Of a stretch of 64,000 bases of DNA, positions 35,901 to 45,143 are shown one piece after another. The position numbers and the translations under genes were made by a program. This DNA comes from an uncultured Pelagibacteraceae bacterium (GTDB lineage Bacteria > Pseudomonadota > Alphaproteobacteria > Pelagibacterales > Pelagibacteraceae): assembly GCA_902555665.1 (NCBI GenBank), contig CACDTF010000003.1:1-64000 (forward strand). The letters are read 5' to 3'. A model generated the notes under the pieces. It was not told the origin of the DNA and did not search any database. It worked only from the letters and a program-made list of their open reading frames with translations. Numbering within the stretch: the stretch's first letter is position 1; every line of letters begins with the position of its first letter.

Positions 35901-37432
35901 TCTGACAAAACAGCCAATGGTGTATCGTCCCCCATAGATCCAGTTGCTTCTTTAGCATCTTCCGCCATAGGATGCAGTATAAGCTCAAGGTCTTCTAAAC
36001 TTATTCCAAAAGTATATTGCCTTCTTCTTAAATCATCTCCTGAAAAAGAATTTTTTTCATCTGAAATACTCAACTTATCATCTAGGTCGATAATTTGTGA
36101 ATTAAAATGTTTATATTCTTTAGCTAAATAATCTTTTATTTGCTTGTTTGTAAATACTTTACCTTTTTCTATTCTAACTCCAATTATTTCACCAGGACCC
36201 AATCTTCCCTTTGACAAAATTCTTTTTTCATTTAATTCAATCATTCCTGTTTCAGAACCTGCAAATAATAATTTGTCTTTTGTAATTGCGTATCTTAAAG
36301 GTCTTAATCCATTTCTATCATTTGCAGCTATAACCCACTCATTATCAGTTCCAGCAATAGCTGCCGGTCCATCCCATGGCTCCATAGTACTGTTTAAAAA
36401 ATTAAATAATTGTTGGTGATCTTTTGGTAGAGTTTTATTTTTTTTAGACCATGCGTCTGGAACCAACATAAGCTTCGCCAAGGGCGCAGGCTGACCAGAT
36501 ATATTTAATAACTCAAAAACATTGTCTAAAGCAGCAGAGTCTGATGCTCCCTGTTGTATAACAGGTTTTAAGTTTTCAACATCGTCAAAAAGGGGACTGT
36601 TCATCTCTTGCTCATGAACTTTCATCCAATTTTTATTTCCTCTATAAGTATTAATTTCTCCATTATGCGCTATAGCTCTAAAGGGTTGAGCTAAATTCCA
36701 GCTAGGCGCTGTGTTTGTTGAAAATCTTTGATGAAAAATAGCAAACCTTGAAACAAATCTCTCATCTTTTAAATCAAGGTAGAAATCTGAGATAGCTTCA
36801 GCTAAAAACATTCCCTTGTAAATGATAGACTTAGAACTCAATGAACAAATATAAAAATTGTTTAAAGATTTTTTAAAAGCTTCGTTTTCTATCTTTCTTC
36901 TAGTTTCATAAATTTTTCTTTCTAAATCTTTATTTGTTAATTCTGGATTATAAGGTTTAAACAATACTTGGATAATTTCAGGCATTGTTTGGAATGCCTT
37001 TTCTCCTAAAACTTTTGGATTAACTGGAACTTGTCTCCAACCGTAAATACTAAAATCATTTTTTGTTAATTCACTTTCAACGATAGTTTTGCAACTTTCT
37101 TGTGCTGCATAATCATTACGAGGCAGAAATATCATGCCCACACATATTTCAGAATTATTATGTGTGTGTCCTGTCACTTCTATCTTTTCAATGAAGAAAT
37201 CTTTTGGTATTTCAACATGAATTCCAGCTCCATCACCAGTTTTCCCATCGGCATCTACAGCGCCTCTGTGCCAAACAGCTTTTAACGCTTCAATACCATA
37301 TTCTACAACTTTACGAGATTTTTTACCTTCGGTTGATGCAATTATACCAACACCACAAGCATCATGCTCCATGTCTTCTAAATAAACATTATTTTCTTTT
37401 AAAAGGTGAAGGTTCTTTTTATAATTTTCCAT
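32927..37432 (-). CDS. gltB: Glutamate synthase (NADPH) large subunit
   Basis: 'DACGVGIIAS', 'RFSTNTAPSWNLAQPFRAIAHNGEINT', 'GGEDASRF', 'CHSNTCPVGVCTQD', GXGXG C-terminal repeats. Confidence 0.98.
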   Translation of the reverse strand: MENYKKNLHLLKENNVYLEDMEHDACGVGIIASTEGKKSRKVVEYGIEALKAVWHRGAVDADGKTGDGAGIHVEIPKDFFIEKIEVTGHTHNNSEICVGMIFLPRNDYAAQESCKTIVESELTKNDFSIYGWRQVPVNPKVLGEKAFQTMPEIIQVLFKPYNPELTNKDLERKIYETRRKIENEAFKKSLNNFYICSLSSKSIIYKGMFLAEAISDFYLDLKDERFVSRFAIFHQRFSTNTAPSWNLAQPFRAIAHNGEINTYRGNKNWMKVHEQEMNSPLFDDVENLKPVIQQGASDSAALDNVFELLNISGQPAPLAKLMLVPDAWSKKNKTLPKDHQQLFNFLNSTMEPWDGPAAIAGTDNEWVIAANDRNGLRPLRYAITKDKLLFAGSETGMIELNEKRILSKGRLGPGEIIGVRIEKGKVFTNKQIKDYLAKEYKHFNSQIIDLDDKLSISDEKNSFSGDDLRRRQYTFGISLEDLELILHPMAEDAKEATGSMGDDTPLAVLSDRYRPLYHFFRQNFSQVTNPPIDSLRENKVMSLKTRFGNLGNILNFDNLTKQNIYVLNSPILSNSQFEKFINFFGNNSSIIDCTFSEEETLFDSIKKIQKEAEIAVRQGVTQLILSDKELSNLKLPIPMLLAVGSINSFLIEKKLRGYVSINVQSGEALDTHSFATLIGVGATTVNPYLAFDSLFQRHEKKLFGQFSFDECVERYIKSVNAGLLKIMSKMGISVLSSYRGGCNFETVGLSRTIVADYFPGVVSKISGIGLTGIEKKIREIHKEAFESSETILPIGGIYRYRKNGETHQYQGKLIHLLQSAVGSNSYDAYKRYADGIYSLPPINLRDLIDFRDKKLSGPIDISEVEPIENILKRFGSGSMSHGALSKEAHETLATGMNRIKGASCSGEGGEDASRFKVLDNGDSANSRVKQIASARFGVTVNYLNNCNEIEIKIAQGAKPGEGGQLPGFKVTEEIAKLRHSTPGVTLISPPPHHDIYSIEDLAQLIYDLKQINPKARIGVKLVASSGVGTIAAGVAKAKADIILISGHNGGTGATPQTSVKYVGIPWEMGLTEANQVLTLNNLRHKVTLRTDGGIKTGRDVVIAAMMGAEEYGVATTALVAMGCIMVRQCHSNTCPVGVCTQDEKLREKFTGTPEKVVNLFTFIASEVREILANLGFKSLNEVIGRTDLLKQVSKGSPNLDDLDLNPLFVQADTGNNPRYCEGQEINSVPDTLDQQIWPEIEKALDNSEKIEKEYQIKNTNRAVGTRISHHLYKKYGYEKIDENFLVLNFKGSAGQSFGAFSSKGLKLVLKGDANDYVGKGLSGATISIKLPEESNLVSNENTILGNTVLYGATSGKLFAAGQAGERFSVRNSGAITVIEGCDSNGCEYMTGGTVAILGDVGDNFAAGMTGGMAFIYDKSQQFEKKVNPESVVWQNIETDYWKEYLKNLVSEHFKETESQLSKKIIENFEDEVNNFVQVCPKEMLDKLKNPITLKKDIKKVS

Positions 37433-38871
37433 TAAGCTACTCTTTTTTCCACTTTAGATTTACTCTCCAGATAAGTTTTAATTGAAGCTGCTGCATCTCT
37501 TCCATCTTTTATCGCCCAAACAACTAATGAAGCTCCTCTAACTATATCACCAGCAGCAAATACCCCTTTTATATTTGTTTCCATAGTATCAAAATCTGTT
37601 TTAATAGTTCCCCACTTTGTTACTTGTAATTCACTACTATCAAATAAATTTGGTAAATCCTCAGGATCAAAACCTAATGCTTTGATAACCATATCTGCTT
37701 TTGTTTCGTAACTTGAGCCTTCTTGAACTTGTGGCTTTCTTCTTCCTGTCTCGTCTGGATCACCTAATTTAATTTGATCTACAATTATTTTTTCTACTTT
37801 ATTTGTACCTTTAAATTCTTTAGGACTTGATAACCAAACAAACTCAACACCTTCCTCTTCTGCATTTGCAACTTCTCTAGCAGATCCTGGCATATTTTCT
37901 TTATCTCTTCTATATAAACATTTAACAGATTTTGCCTTCTGTCTTATAGAAGTTCTTACACAATCCATTGCAGTATCACCTCCACCGATTACAATAACAT
38001 CTTTACCTTCTGCGTTTAAAATTCCTTTATCAAACAACTCGACATTATCTCCTAGACCTTTTTTATTAGATGCTGTTAAAAAATCCATTGCAGGAAAAAT
38101 ATTATCAAGATCATTTCCAGGTAAGTTTACTTCTCTTGCTTTATAAACTCCTGTAGCAATTAAAATTGCATCGTGTTTTTTTCTCAATTGGTCTAGACTT
38201 GCATCCTTACCAACTTCAAAATTTTGAACAAATTCAATTCCTCCATCCTTTAAGAGTTTTGTTCTTCGCTCTACAACTTCTTTTTCTAATTTAAAATTTG
38301 GAATTCCATAAATTAATAATCCTCCTGCTCTATCATATCTATCGTAGACAGTAATTTTATATCCATTTTTTCTTAATTGTTCTGCAGCAGCTAAACCAGC
38401 AGGACCTGCTCCTATAATTCCTACGCTTTGATTTTTTTCATTCGTTACCTTAATTGGTTTTACCCAGCCCTCAGCCCAAGCATTATCTGTAAGATATTTT
38501 TCTACTGATCCAATAGTTACTGTTCCATGACCAGACTGTTCAATTACACAATTTCCCTCACATAATCTATCTTGGGGGCAAATTCGGCCACAAACTTCAG
38601 GCATATTGTTTGTGCTTTGGGATAATTCATACGCCTCTTTTAATCTTCCCTCTGCTGTCAGTTTGAGCCAATCTGGAATGTTATTACTTAAAGGACAATG
38701 AACTTGGCAAAAAGGTACTCCACATTGTGAACACCTACTCGACTGTTCTTTGGCTTTTTCGTTGATATACTCGTCATAAATTTCGTTAAAATCTTTCTTT
38801 CTCGTATCAACTTCTCTTTTAGGTGGAGTTTGTTGACCTATTTTAACAAATTTGAGCATTTTATCTGGCAT
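37432..38871 (-). CDS. gltD: Glutamate synthase (NADPH) small subunit
   Basis: 'QSSRCSQCGVPFCQVHCPLSNNIPDWL', 'VGIIGAGPAGLAAAEQLRKNGYKITVYDRYDRAGGLLIYGIPNFKL'; directly upstream of gltB. Confidence 0.97.
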   Translation of the reverse strand: MPDKMLKFVKIGQQTPPKREVDTRKKDFNEIYDEYINEKAKEQSSRCSQCGVPFCQVHCPLSNNIPDWLKLTAEGRLKEAYELSQSTNNMPEVCGRICPQDRLCEGNCVIEQSGHGTVTIGSVEKYLTDNAWAEGWVKPIKVTNEKNQSVGIIGAGPAGLAAAEQLRKNGYKITVYDRYDRAGGLLIYGIPNFKLEKEVVERRTKLLKDGGIEFVQNFEVGKDASLDQLRKKHDAILIATGVYKAREVNLPGNDLDNIFPAMDFLTASNKKGLGDNVELFDKGILNAEGKDVIVIGGGDTAMDCVRTSIRQKAKSVKCLYRRDKENMPGSAREVANAEEEGVEFVWLSSPKEFKGTNKVEKIIVDQIKLGDPDETGRRKPQVQEGSSYETKADMVIKALGFDPEDLPNLFDSSELQVTKWGTIKTDFDTMETNIKGVFAAGDIVRGASLVVWAIKDGRDAAASIKTYLESKSKVEKRVA

Positions 38872-39054
38872 AATATTATTTAAGTTTCGGCAAAATATAC
38901 CTTGATTTATGTATATAAAGAATAAAATAGGTCATATATATTGACCTTAATTTTTAAATTATTACCGCCAATAAACAAGTTTTTAATTATTGCATAGCTA
39001 TTATGCTTAAATCGAATTGTTTTAAATAAATACTTTATAAGTTACGAAGAAATA

Positions 39055-39819
39055 ATGTTTCAAAATATTATAGAAGTTTTAATTCTCTCTGCAATTCAAG
39101 GAATATCTGAATTTCTTCCTATTAGTTCTTCTGCTCATTTAATTTTGGTTTCTACATTATATGAATTTAAGTCTAGTTCTCTTTTAATTGATATAAGCCT
39201 TCATTTAGGATCTCTAATGGCAATAATTTATTTTTTTAAAGAAGATCTATTTGATGCTAGAAAAAATAAAAGACTTTTAAGTTTAATTTTACTTGGATCT
39301 ATTCCATTAATATTTGTTGGCTATATACTTTATAATACAGGTTTAATTTATCAGTTAAGAAACATAGAATTTATAGCATGGACTACATTAATATTTGCAA
39401 TTATTTTATACATCTCAGACAAAAATCGATTTGATAAAAAAATTTCTTCCAATTTAAATTTTCAGTCGATAATATTTATAGGTATTTTCCAAATCATCTC
39501 TCTTATACCTGGAGTGAGTAGGGCAGGAATTACTATAACAGCTGCCAGAATTTTAAAATTTAATAGAGTAGATTCAAGTAAGATATCTTTTTTACTTTCA
39601 ATCCCAGCTTTGGCCGGAGCTAGTGTCTTAAGCTTTAAAGATATTTTTGAACAATCAATTGAATTTAACTACTTAATTGTTATTGCAATTATATCTTCTT
39701 TTATTTTTTCTTTCTTGACAGTAAAATTCTTTTTAATTTATATTAATAGATTTTCAATGAACGCTTTTGTAATTTATAGAATTATAATTGCTTTAATTTT
39801 ATTTAATTTAATTTATTAA
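39055..39819 (+). CDS. uppP: Undecaprenyl-diphosphatase (BacA/UppP)
   Basis: 'AIQGISEFLPISSSAHLIL', 'LIPGVSRAGITITAARILKFNRVDSSKISFLLSIPALAGA'. Confidence 0.95.
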   Translation: MFQNIIEVLILSAIQGISEFLPISSSAHLILVSTLYEFKSSSLLIDISLHLGSLMAIIYFFKEDLFDARKNKRLLSLILLGSIPLIFVGYILYNTGLIYQLRNIEFIAWTTLIFAIILYISDKNRFDKKISSNLNFQSIIFIGIFQIISLIPGVSRAGITITAARILKFNRVDSSKISFLLSIPALAGASVLSFKDIFEQSIEFNYLIVIAIISSFIFSFLTVKFFLIYINRFSMNAFVIYRIIIALILFNLIY

Positions 39820-40708
39820 ATATATTTTTTTTAACTAAAGGAAGCAGTTGAGATAAAAGAACTCCACATAGAATAAAAAAACATCCAAGCAGATTGTTGA
39901 TATCTAGAATTTGATTCAAAATAAACCAAGCAGCTATCGTAGCAAATACTCCTTCAAGTGAAAATATAATAGCTGCTGGTGCGGGTGTTATATTTCTTTG
40001 TGCATAAATTTGTAGAACAAATGCAAATCCACCGGATAATATTCCAGCATACAAAATTGAATAAATTTCTTTTAAAATATTATTTAAAATAAATTCTTCA
40101 TAAATAATTCCAATTATAAATGAAAAAATAGCCACAATTAAAGTCTGCGCAGCTCCTAAAGTAAGTGGAAGATTGTATTTAGTTATAATGATCCCAGTAA
40201 AAATAATATGAGTGCTCCAAAATAAGGCTCCAAGAACAACTAAAGTATCTCCTAATCTTATGGTTGCATCATGAAAATTTGTTAATAAATATCCTCCAAT
40301 TAAACATAGAACTACAGAAGGCCATACACTCCAATGTATTGATTTTTTACCAAACAAAAAAATTATAATCGGTACCATTGGTACATAAAAAATTGTAAAA
40401 AAGGCAGCATTTGCAACATCTGTATAAAGCAAAGCAACTTGTTGGAGTGCTGAGCCTAAGAATAAAGAAATTCCAATTAATAATGAATAAATTATGAAAG
40501 TTTTTTTATCTAATTTAAACTCTGATTTAAAATTTTTTAATTCAAATAAAATCATAAGTGGAATTATGGCTAGAAAACCAACAAAAAACCTCACAGCATT
40601 AAATGTAAAAGGGCCAATATTATCCATGCCTGTGTCTTGGGCAATAAAAGTTGTTCCCCAAATAAAAGTGCACAATAAGGCACTAAATAATGATATGGAT
40701 TTACTCAT
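39803..40708 (-). CDS. EamA/DMT-superfamily transporter
   Basis: About 10 hydrophobic segments, 'FIWGTTFIAQDTGMDNIGPFTFNAVRFFVGFLAIIPL', C-terminal 'PAAIIFSLEGVFATIAAWFILNQ'. Confidence 0.88.
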   Translation of the reverse strand: MSKSISLFSALLCTFIWGTTFIAQDTGMDNIGPFTFNAVRFFVGFLAIIPLMILFELKNFKSEFKLDKKTFIIYSLLIGISLFLGSALQQVALLYTDVANAAFFTIFYVPMVPIIIFLFGKKSIHWSVWPSVVLCLIGGYLLTNFHDATIRLGDTLVVLGALFWSTHIIFTGIIITKYNLPLTLGAAQTLIVAIFSFIIGIIYEEFILNNILKEIYSILYAGILSGGFAFVLQIYAQRNITPAPAAIIFSLEGVFATIAAWFILNQILDINNLLGCFFILCGVLLSQLLPLVKKNIFNKLN

Positions 40709-40714
40709 TTTTTA

Positions 40715-41977
40715 TTAGACAGCTAGTTTATAAGCAAAATTTTTGCCTAAGTTTTCTTTTAGATCATTATTAAACCTAGCTGCTTCTGCACCATCAATAA
40801 TTCTGTGATCATAAGATAAAGAAATTGGCAGCATAGTCCTAGTTTGAAACTTTCCATTCATAAAAATTTGTTTTTTTTCTGATCTTCCTACTCCTAATAT
40901 AGCAACTTCAGGATAATTAATTATAGGCGTAAAAAATGAACCTCCTATGCCACCTAAACTCGTAATCGTCATAGAGCCGCCAAACAATTCTTTTTTATCA
41001 ATTTTTAAATTTCTACAAAGTTCGCTTACCTCTTTTAATTCTTTACTTATCAGAGAAATTTTTTTGTTATTTGCATTTCTTATTTTTGGAACCATTAATC
41101 CATTTGGCGTGTCAACTGCTATCCCAATATGGTAATATTTTTTAAAAGTCATTTTTCCGGTCTCAATTTCGTCGATAGAAGAATTAAAACTAGGAAATTT
41201 CTTAAGAGATGCAACTAAAGCCTTTATTATGAATGCTAAAGGTGTAATTTTAATTTTTTCTCCAGTATACATATCTGTTAATGAACTTCTAAAACTTTCC
41301 ATCTCCGTTATGTCGGCTTCATCGTGATTTGTAACATGAGGAATTGTTGTCCATGAATTTGTAAGATATTTTGATGATAATTTTTTAACCCTTGGTATAT
41401 CTTTAATTTCTATTTCACCAAAATCAGAATGTTTAAATTCATTTTGAATTTTATCTGGTTTACTATCTTTTACTACAACGTTGTTTTTTGAATTAGATGA
41501 AACAAATTTTTTAATATCATCTTCAATAATTCTACCATCTTTTTGACTTCCCACTACTTGATTAATATCTACACCAAGTTCTCTAGCAAATTTTCTAGCT
41601 TTTGGACTTGCAGATGAAATGTCTGAAATATTATTTTTAGAAAATGTTTTTTCTTGGATTTCAGGTTTTATTACCTCAATATTTTTTGACTCTTTTTCAA
41701 TTTTTGGTTTTTCTTTAACCTCTTCCTTTTTAACTTCTGAATCACTATCTAAAGTTAAAATTAAGTCGCCCTCAGAAACTTTATCTCCTACTTTTATTTT
41801 TAAATTTTTAATTTTACCTTCTAAATTTGATGGTATTTCTACGCTAGATTTATCACTTTCAATTGTTATTAGGGCATCATTTTTTTTAATTGATTGACCT
41901 TTGGTAACTAATACCTCAATAACCTCAACATCTTTAAAATCTCCGATATTAGGTACTTTAATCTCAGTTTCTGACAT
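40715..41977 (-). CDS. aceF: Pyruvate dehydrogenase E2, dihydrolipoamide acetyltransferase
   Basis: N-terminal lipoyl domain with 'ESDKSSVEIPS', PSBD 'SSASPKARKFARELGVDINQVVGSQKDGRIIEDDI', catalytic 'LSYDHRIIDGAEAARF'. Confidence 0.94.
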   Translation of the reverse strand: MSETEIKVPNIGDFKDVEVIEVLVTKGQSIKKNDALITIESDKSSVEIPSNLEGKIKNLKIKVGDKVSEGDLILTLDSDSEVKKEEVKEKPKIEKESKNIEVIKPEIQEKTFSKNNISDISSASPKARKFARELGVDINQVVGSQKDGRIIEDDIKKFVSSNSKNNVVVKDSKPDKIQNEFKHSDFGEIEIKDIPRVKKLSSKYLTNSWTTIPHVTNHDEADITEMESFRSSLTDMYTGEKIKITPLAFIIKALVASLKKFPSFNSSIDEIETGKMTFKKYYHIGIAVDTPNGLMVPKIRNANNKKISLISKELKEVSELCRNLKIDKKELFGGSMTITSLGGIGGSFFTPIINYPEVAILGVGRSEKKQIFMNGKFQTRTMLPISLSYDHRIIDGAEAARFNNDLKENLGKNFAYKLAV

Positions 41978-44900
41978 TATAATTTTGTTGGCATTGGTTT
42001 GTTAGTATCAATATTATACTTCTTCATCGCATCTTTTGCATGTTTGGAAGTAATAAGCTGTTCTTTTGCTAAAATACTTAAACCATAAGCAACCAAATGT
42101 TCTTTATCTACCTCAAAAAATTTTCTTAAATTTTTTCTTGTATCGCTTCTTCCAAAACCATCTGCTCCTAATGAATAAAAGCTTTTATTAGTATAAGGTC
42201 TGATTTGATCTGAATTCATTCTCATGTAATCAGATGCAGCCATAATTGGGCCCTCTGTTTGGCCCAGGCATTGCTCAACATAAGATTTTTTAGGTTCTTT
42301 ATCAGGATTCAAAAGATTAAATCTTTCTACCTCCATTCCATCTTTTCTTAATTCATTAAAACTTGTTACACTCCATATCTCACTGTCAATTTGATAATCA
42401 TTTTGTAAAATCTCTGCAGCAGACATCATTTCTCTTAAGATTGTTCCTGATCCTAAAAGTTGGATTTTAGTTTTTTTGTATTTGTTAAATTCTTTTATTT
42501 TATACATGCCCTTTAAAATGCCTTTCTCACAATTTTTATCCTTTGGCATTTCTGGGTGTGAGTAATTTTCATTCATTGTTGTAATATAATAAAAAACATT
42601 CTCGTTTTTCTCATGCATTCTTCTTAGACCTTCTCGAAAAATTACCGCTAATTCATAATGAAATGTAGGATCATAAGTTACACAATTTGGAATGGTTGAT
42701 GCAATTAAATGACTATGCCCATCCTGGTGTTGTAAGCCTTCTCCAGCTAATGTTGTTCTTCCAGCTGTTGCACCTACCAAAAATCCTCTAGCCTGACTAT
42801 CTCCGGCTGCCCAAGCTAGATCTCCTATTCTTTGGAAACCGAACATTGAATAAAAAATATAAATTGGGATCATTTCGATATCATGATTAGTATATGCAGT
42901 GGCAGCAGCAATCCACGAAGACATAGCACCTGCTTCATTGATACCTTCCTCTAAAACTTGACCACTTTTGTCTTCTCTATAAGAACTTAATTGGGCTGCA
43001 TCCTCAGGTTCATATTTTTGTCCTTCATGAGCATAAATCCCTATTTTTTGAAAAAATCCTTCCATCCCAAACGTTCTTGCTTCGTCAGGAATAATAGGAA
43101 CCAGTCTGGGAGATATATTTTTATCCCTTAATAAATTTGTTAACATTCTTACTAAGGCCATAGTAGTAGACATTTCTTTTTCACCAGTTGATACTTTCAT
43201 GAAATCGAAAATATCTTTTGAGGGTGCTTTGATTGGTTTAGCGAAAGTCGAACGTTCAGGTAAATATCCACCTAATTTAATTCTTCTGTCTTTTATGTAT
43301 TTTATTTCTGGAGATTTTTCATCAGGCCTAAAGTATTCAATATTTCTCACTTGTTCATCTGTTAAGGGAACATCAAATCGATCTCTATAGTACATCAAGT
43401 CATCAACATCTAATTTTTTTGTTTGATGAGTAGTATTTACACTTTCTCCTGATTTTCCCATTCCATAACCTTTAATAGTTTTTGCAATTATCACTGTTGG
43501 GCTTCCTTGATGTTTAGTCGCTTTATCATATGCTGCAAAAACTTTGTGAGGATCGTGACCACCTCTATTAAGTCTCCAAATATCTGTATCTGACATGCTT
43601 GAAACTAATTCTAATGCTTCAGGAGATTTCCCAAAAAACTTTTCTCTTACATAAGCACCGTCTCTTGCTTTCATTGCTTGGTACTCACCATCTACTGTCT
43701 CGTTCATAATTTTTATTAAGTGACCAGTTTTATCATTAGCAAGCAACGAGTCCCAATATGACCCCCAAATAACTTTAATTACATTCCAGCCAGATCCTCT
43801 GAAACTTCCCTCAAGCTCTTGAATAATTTTTCCATTACCTCTAACGGGACCATCTAATCTTTGAAGATTACAATTTATTACAAATATTAAATTATCTAAA
43901 TTTTCTCTAGCAGCTAATCCAATAGCTCCCATTGACTCAGGCTCATCCATCTCCCCATCGCCTAAAAAGGCCCATACTTTTCTTCCTTCATCTTTAATCA
44001 AACCTCTATTGATTAAATATTTCATGTATCTAGCTTGATATATAGCAAGCATAGGACCTAACCCCATCGATACAGTGGGGAACTGCCAAAAATTTGGCAT
44101 TAGCCATGGATGTGGATATGAAGATAGACCCCCAGGTTTTACCTCCTGTCTGAAACTATCTAATTGTTTTTCATTTAATCTACCTTCTAAGAAAGCTCTT
44201 GCATACATTCCTGGAGCACTATGTCCTTGAAAATAAATTAAATCTCCACCAAATTTGTTATTTTTTGCTCTCCAAAAATGATTCATCCCAACATCATATA
44301 ATGTTGCAGCAGATGCAAATGTACCAATGTGTCCACCAAGCTCAGGATATTTTTTATTTGCTCGAACTACCATTGCCGCTGCATTCCATCTAATCAACGA
44401 TCTAATTCTTCTTTCAATATTTTGATCGCCACCAGACTTTACTTCAGCCTCAGGAGGTATTGTGTTAATATATGGTGTATTTTGAGTATAAGGAATATTT
44501 GCTCCTTCACGATAAGCTTTGTTAATTAGTTCTTTAATTAAAAAATGAGCTCTTTGATTTCCATCTTTCGAAATAACTGCAGATAAAGATTCCAGCCAAT
44601 CTTGAGTTTCAAGTGGATCAATATCAGCCCCGTTAACTACTTGAATTGTAGATTGTTTTTTTTCAATTATAGGTTCAGATATAATTTTTTGTTCCTCTTT
44701 TTTTTCAGCCATTGCTTCTTCAGCTTGTTTAATTATATTTTCTGTATCTTTTGGAAGATTACTTTCTGATGACGTTTTTGATGATGATGTAAGATTAAGC
44801 AATAAATCACCTTTAGAAACTTTATCACCAACTTTAACTGCTAAGCTATCTACTTTTCCAGCAATTGTAGAAGGAATTTCAACACTTGATTTGTCACTTT

Positions 44901-45015
44901 CAATTGTAACTATTGGATCATTTTCTTTAATTTGATCACCAGGTTTTACAAGTATCTCTATAACCTCAACATTTTCAAAGTCACCAATGTCAGGAACAAG
45001 TAATTTTTCGCTCAT
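41977..45015 (-). CDS. aceE: Pyruvate dehydrogenase E1 (homodimeric AceE type) with N-terminal lipoyl domain
   Basis: Residues ~1-75 form a lipoyl domain (ESDKSSVEIPS); then AceE core 'GHIGTFASAATLYDVGMNHFW', 'FLGDGEMDEPESMGAI', 'NCNLQRLDGPVRGNGKIIQELEG'. Confidence 0.95.
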   Translation of the reverse strand: MSEKLLVPDIGDFENVEVIEILVKPGDQIKENDPIVTIESDKSSVEIPSTIAGKVDSLAVKVGDKVSKGDLLLNLTSSSKTSSESNLPKDTENIIKQAEEAMAEKKEEQKIISEPIIEKKQSTIQVVNGADIDPLETQDWLESLSAVISKDGNQRAHFLIKELINKAYREGANIPYTQNTPYINTIPPEAEVKSGGDQNIERRIRSLIRWNAAAMVVRANKKYPELGGHIGTFASAATLYDVGMNHFWRAKNNKFGGDLIYFQGHSAPGMYARAFLEGRLNEKQLDSFRQEVKPGGLSSYPHPWLMPNFWQFPTVSMGLGPMLAIYQARYMKYLINRGLIKDEGRKVWAFLGDGEMDEPESMGAIGLAARENLDNLIFVINCNLQRLDGPVRGNGKIIQELEGSFRGSGWNVIKVIWGSYWDSLLANDKTGHLIKIMNETVDGEYQAMKARDGAYVREKFFGKSPEALELVSSMSDTDIWRLNRGGHDPHKVFAAYDKATKHQGSPTVIIAKTIKGYGMGKSGESVNTTHQTKKLDVDDLMYYRDRFDVPLTDEQVRNIEYFRPDEKSPEIKYIKDRRIKLGGYLPERSTFAKPIKAPSKDIFDFMKVSTGEKEMSTTMALVRMLTNLLRDKNISPRLVPIIPDEARTFGMEGFFQKIGIYAHEGQKYEPEDAAQLSSYREDKSGQVLEEGINEAGAMSSWIAAATAYTNHDIEMIPIYIFYSMFGFQRIGDLAWAAGDSQARGFLVGATAGRTTLAGEGLQHQDGHSHLIASTIPNCVTYDPTFHYELAVIFREGLRRMHEKNENVFYYITTMNENYSHPEMPKDKNCEKGILKGMYKIKEFNKYKKTKIQLLGSGTILREMMSAAEILQNDYQIDSEIWSVTSFNELRKDGMEVERFNLLNPDKEPKKSYVEQCLGQTEGPIMAASDYMRMNSDQIRPYTNKSFYSLGADGFGRSDTRKNLRKFFEVDKEHLVAYGLSILAKEQLITSKHAKDAMKKYNIDTNKPMPTKL

Positions 45016-45143
45016 TATTTAAAATGTTTTATATACCCAAAAAAAAATTATTGGATTTTATTTTATCACATTAATAAGGTTTTTTCGTTAATCTTATATT
45101 TTTATTATACAAAAAATAAAAAAATAAATGAATATTAAGCTTT

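Noticed and set aside
38872-39054. Possible glutamine riboswitch upstream of gltD
   Set aside because: I looked for a conserved glnA-type RNA core and saw none; only the short palindrome is supportable.
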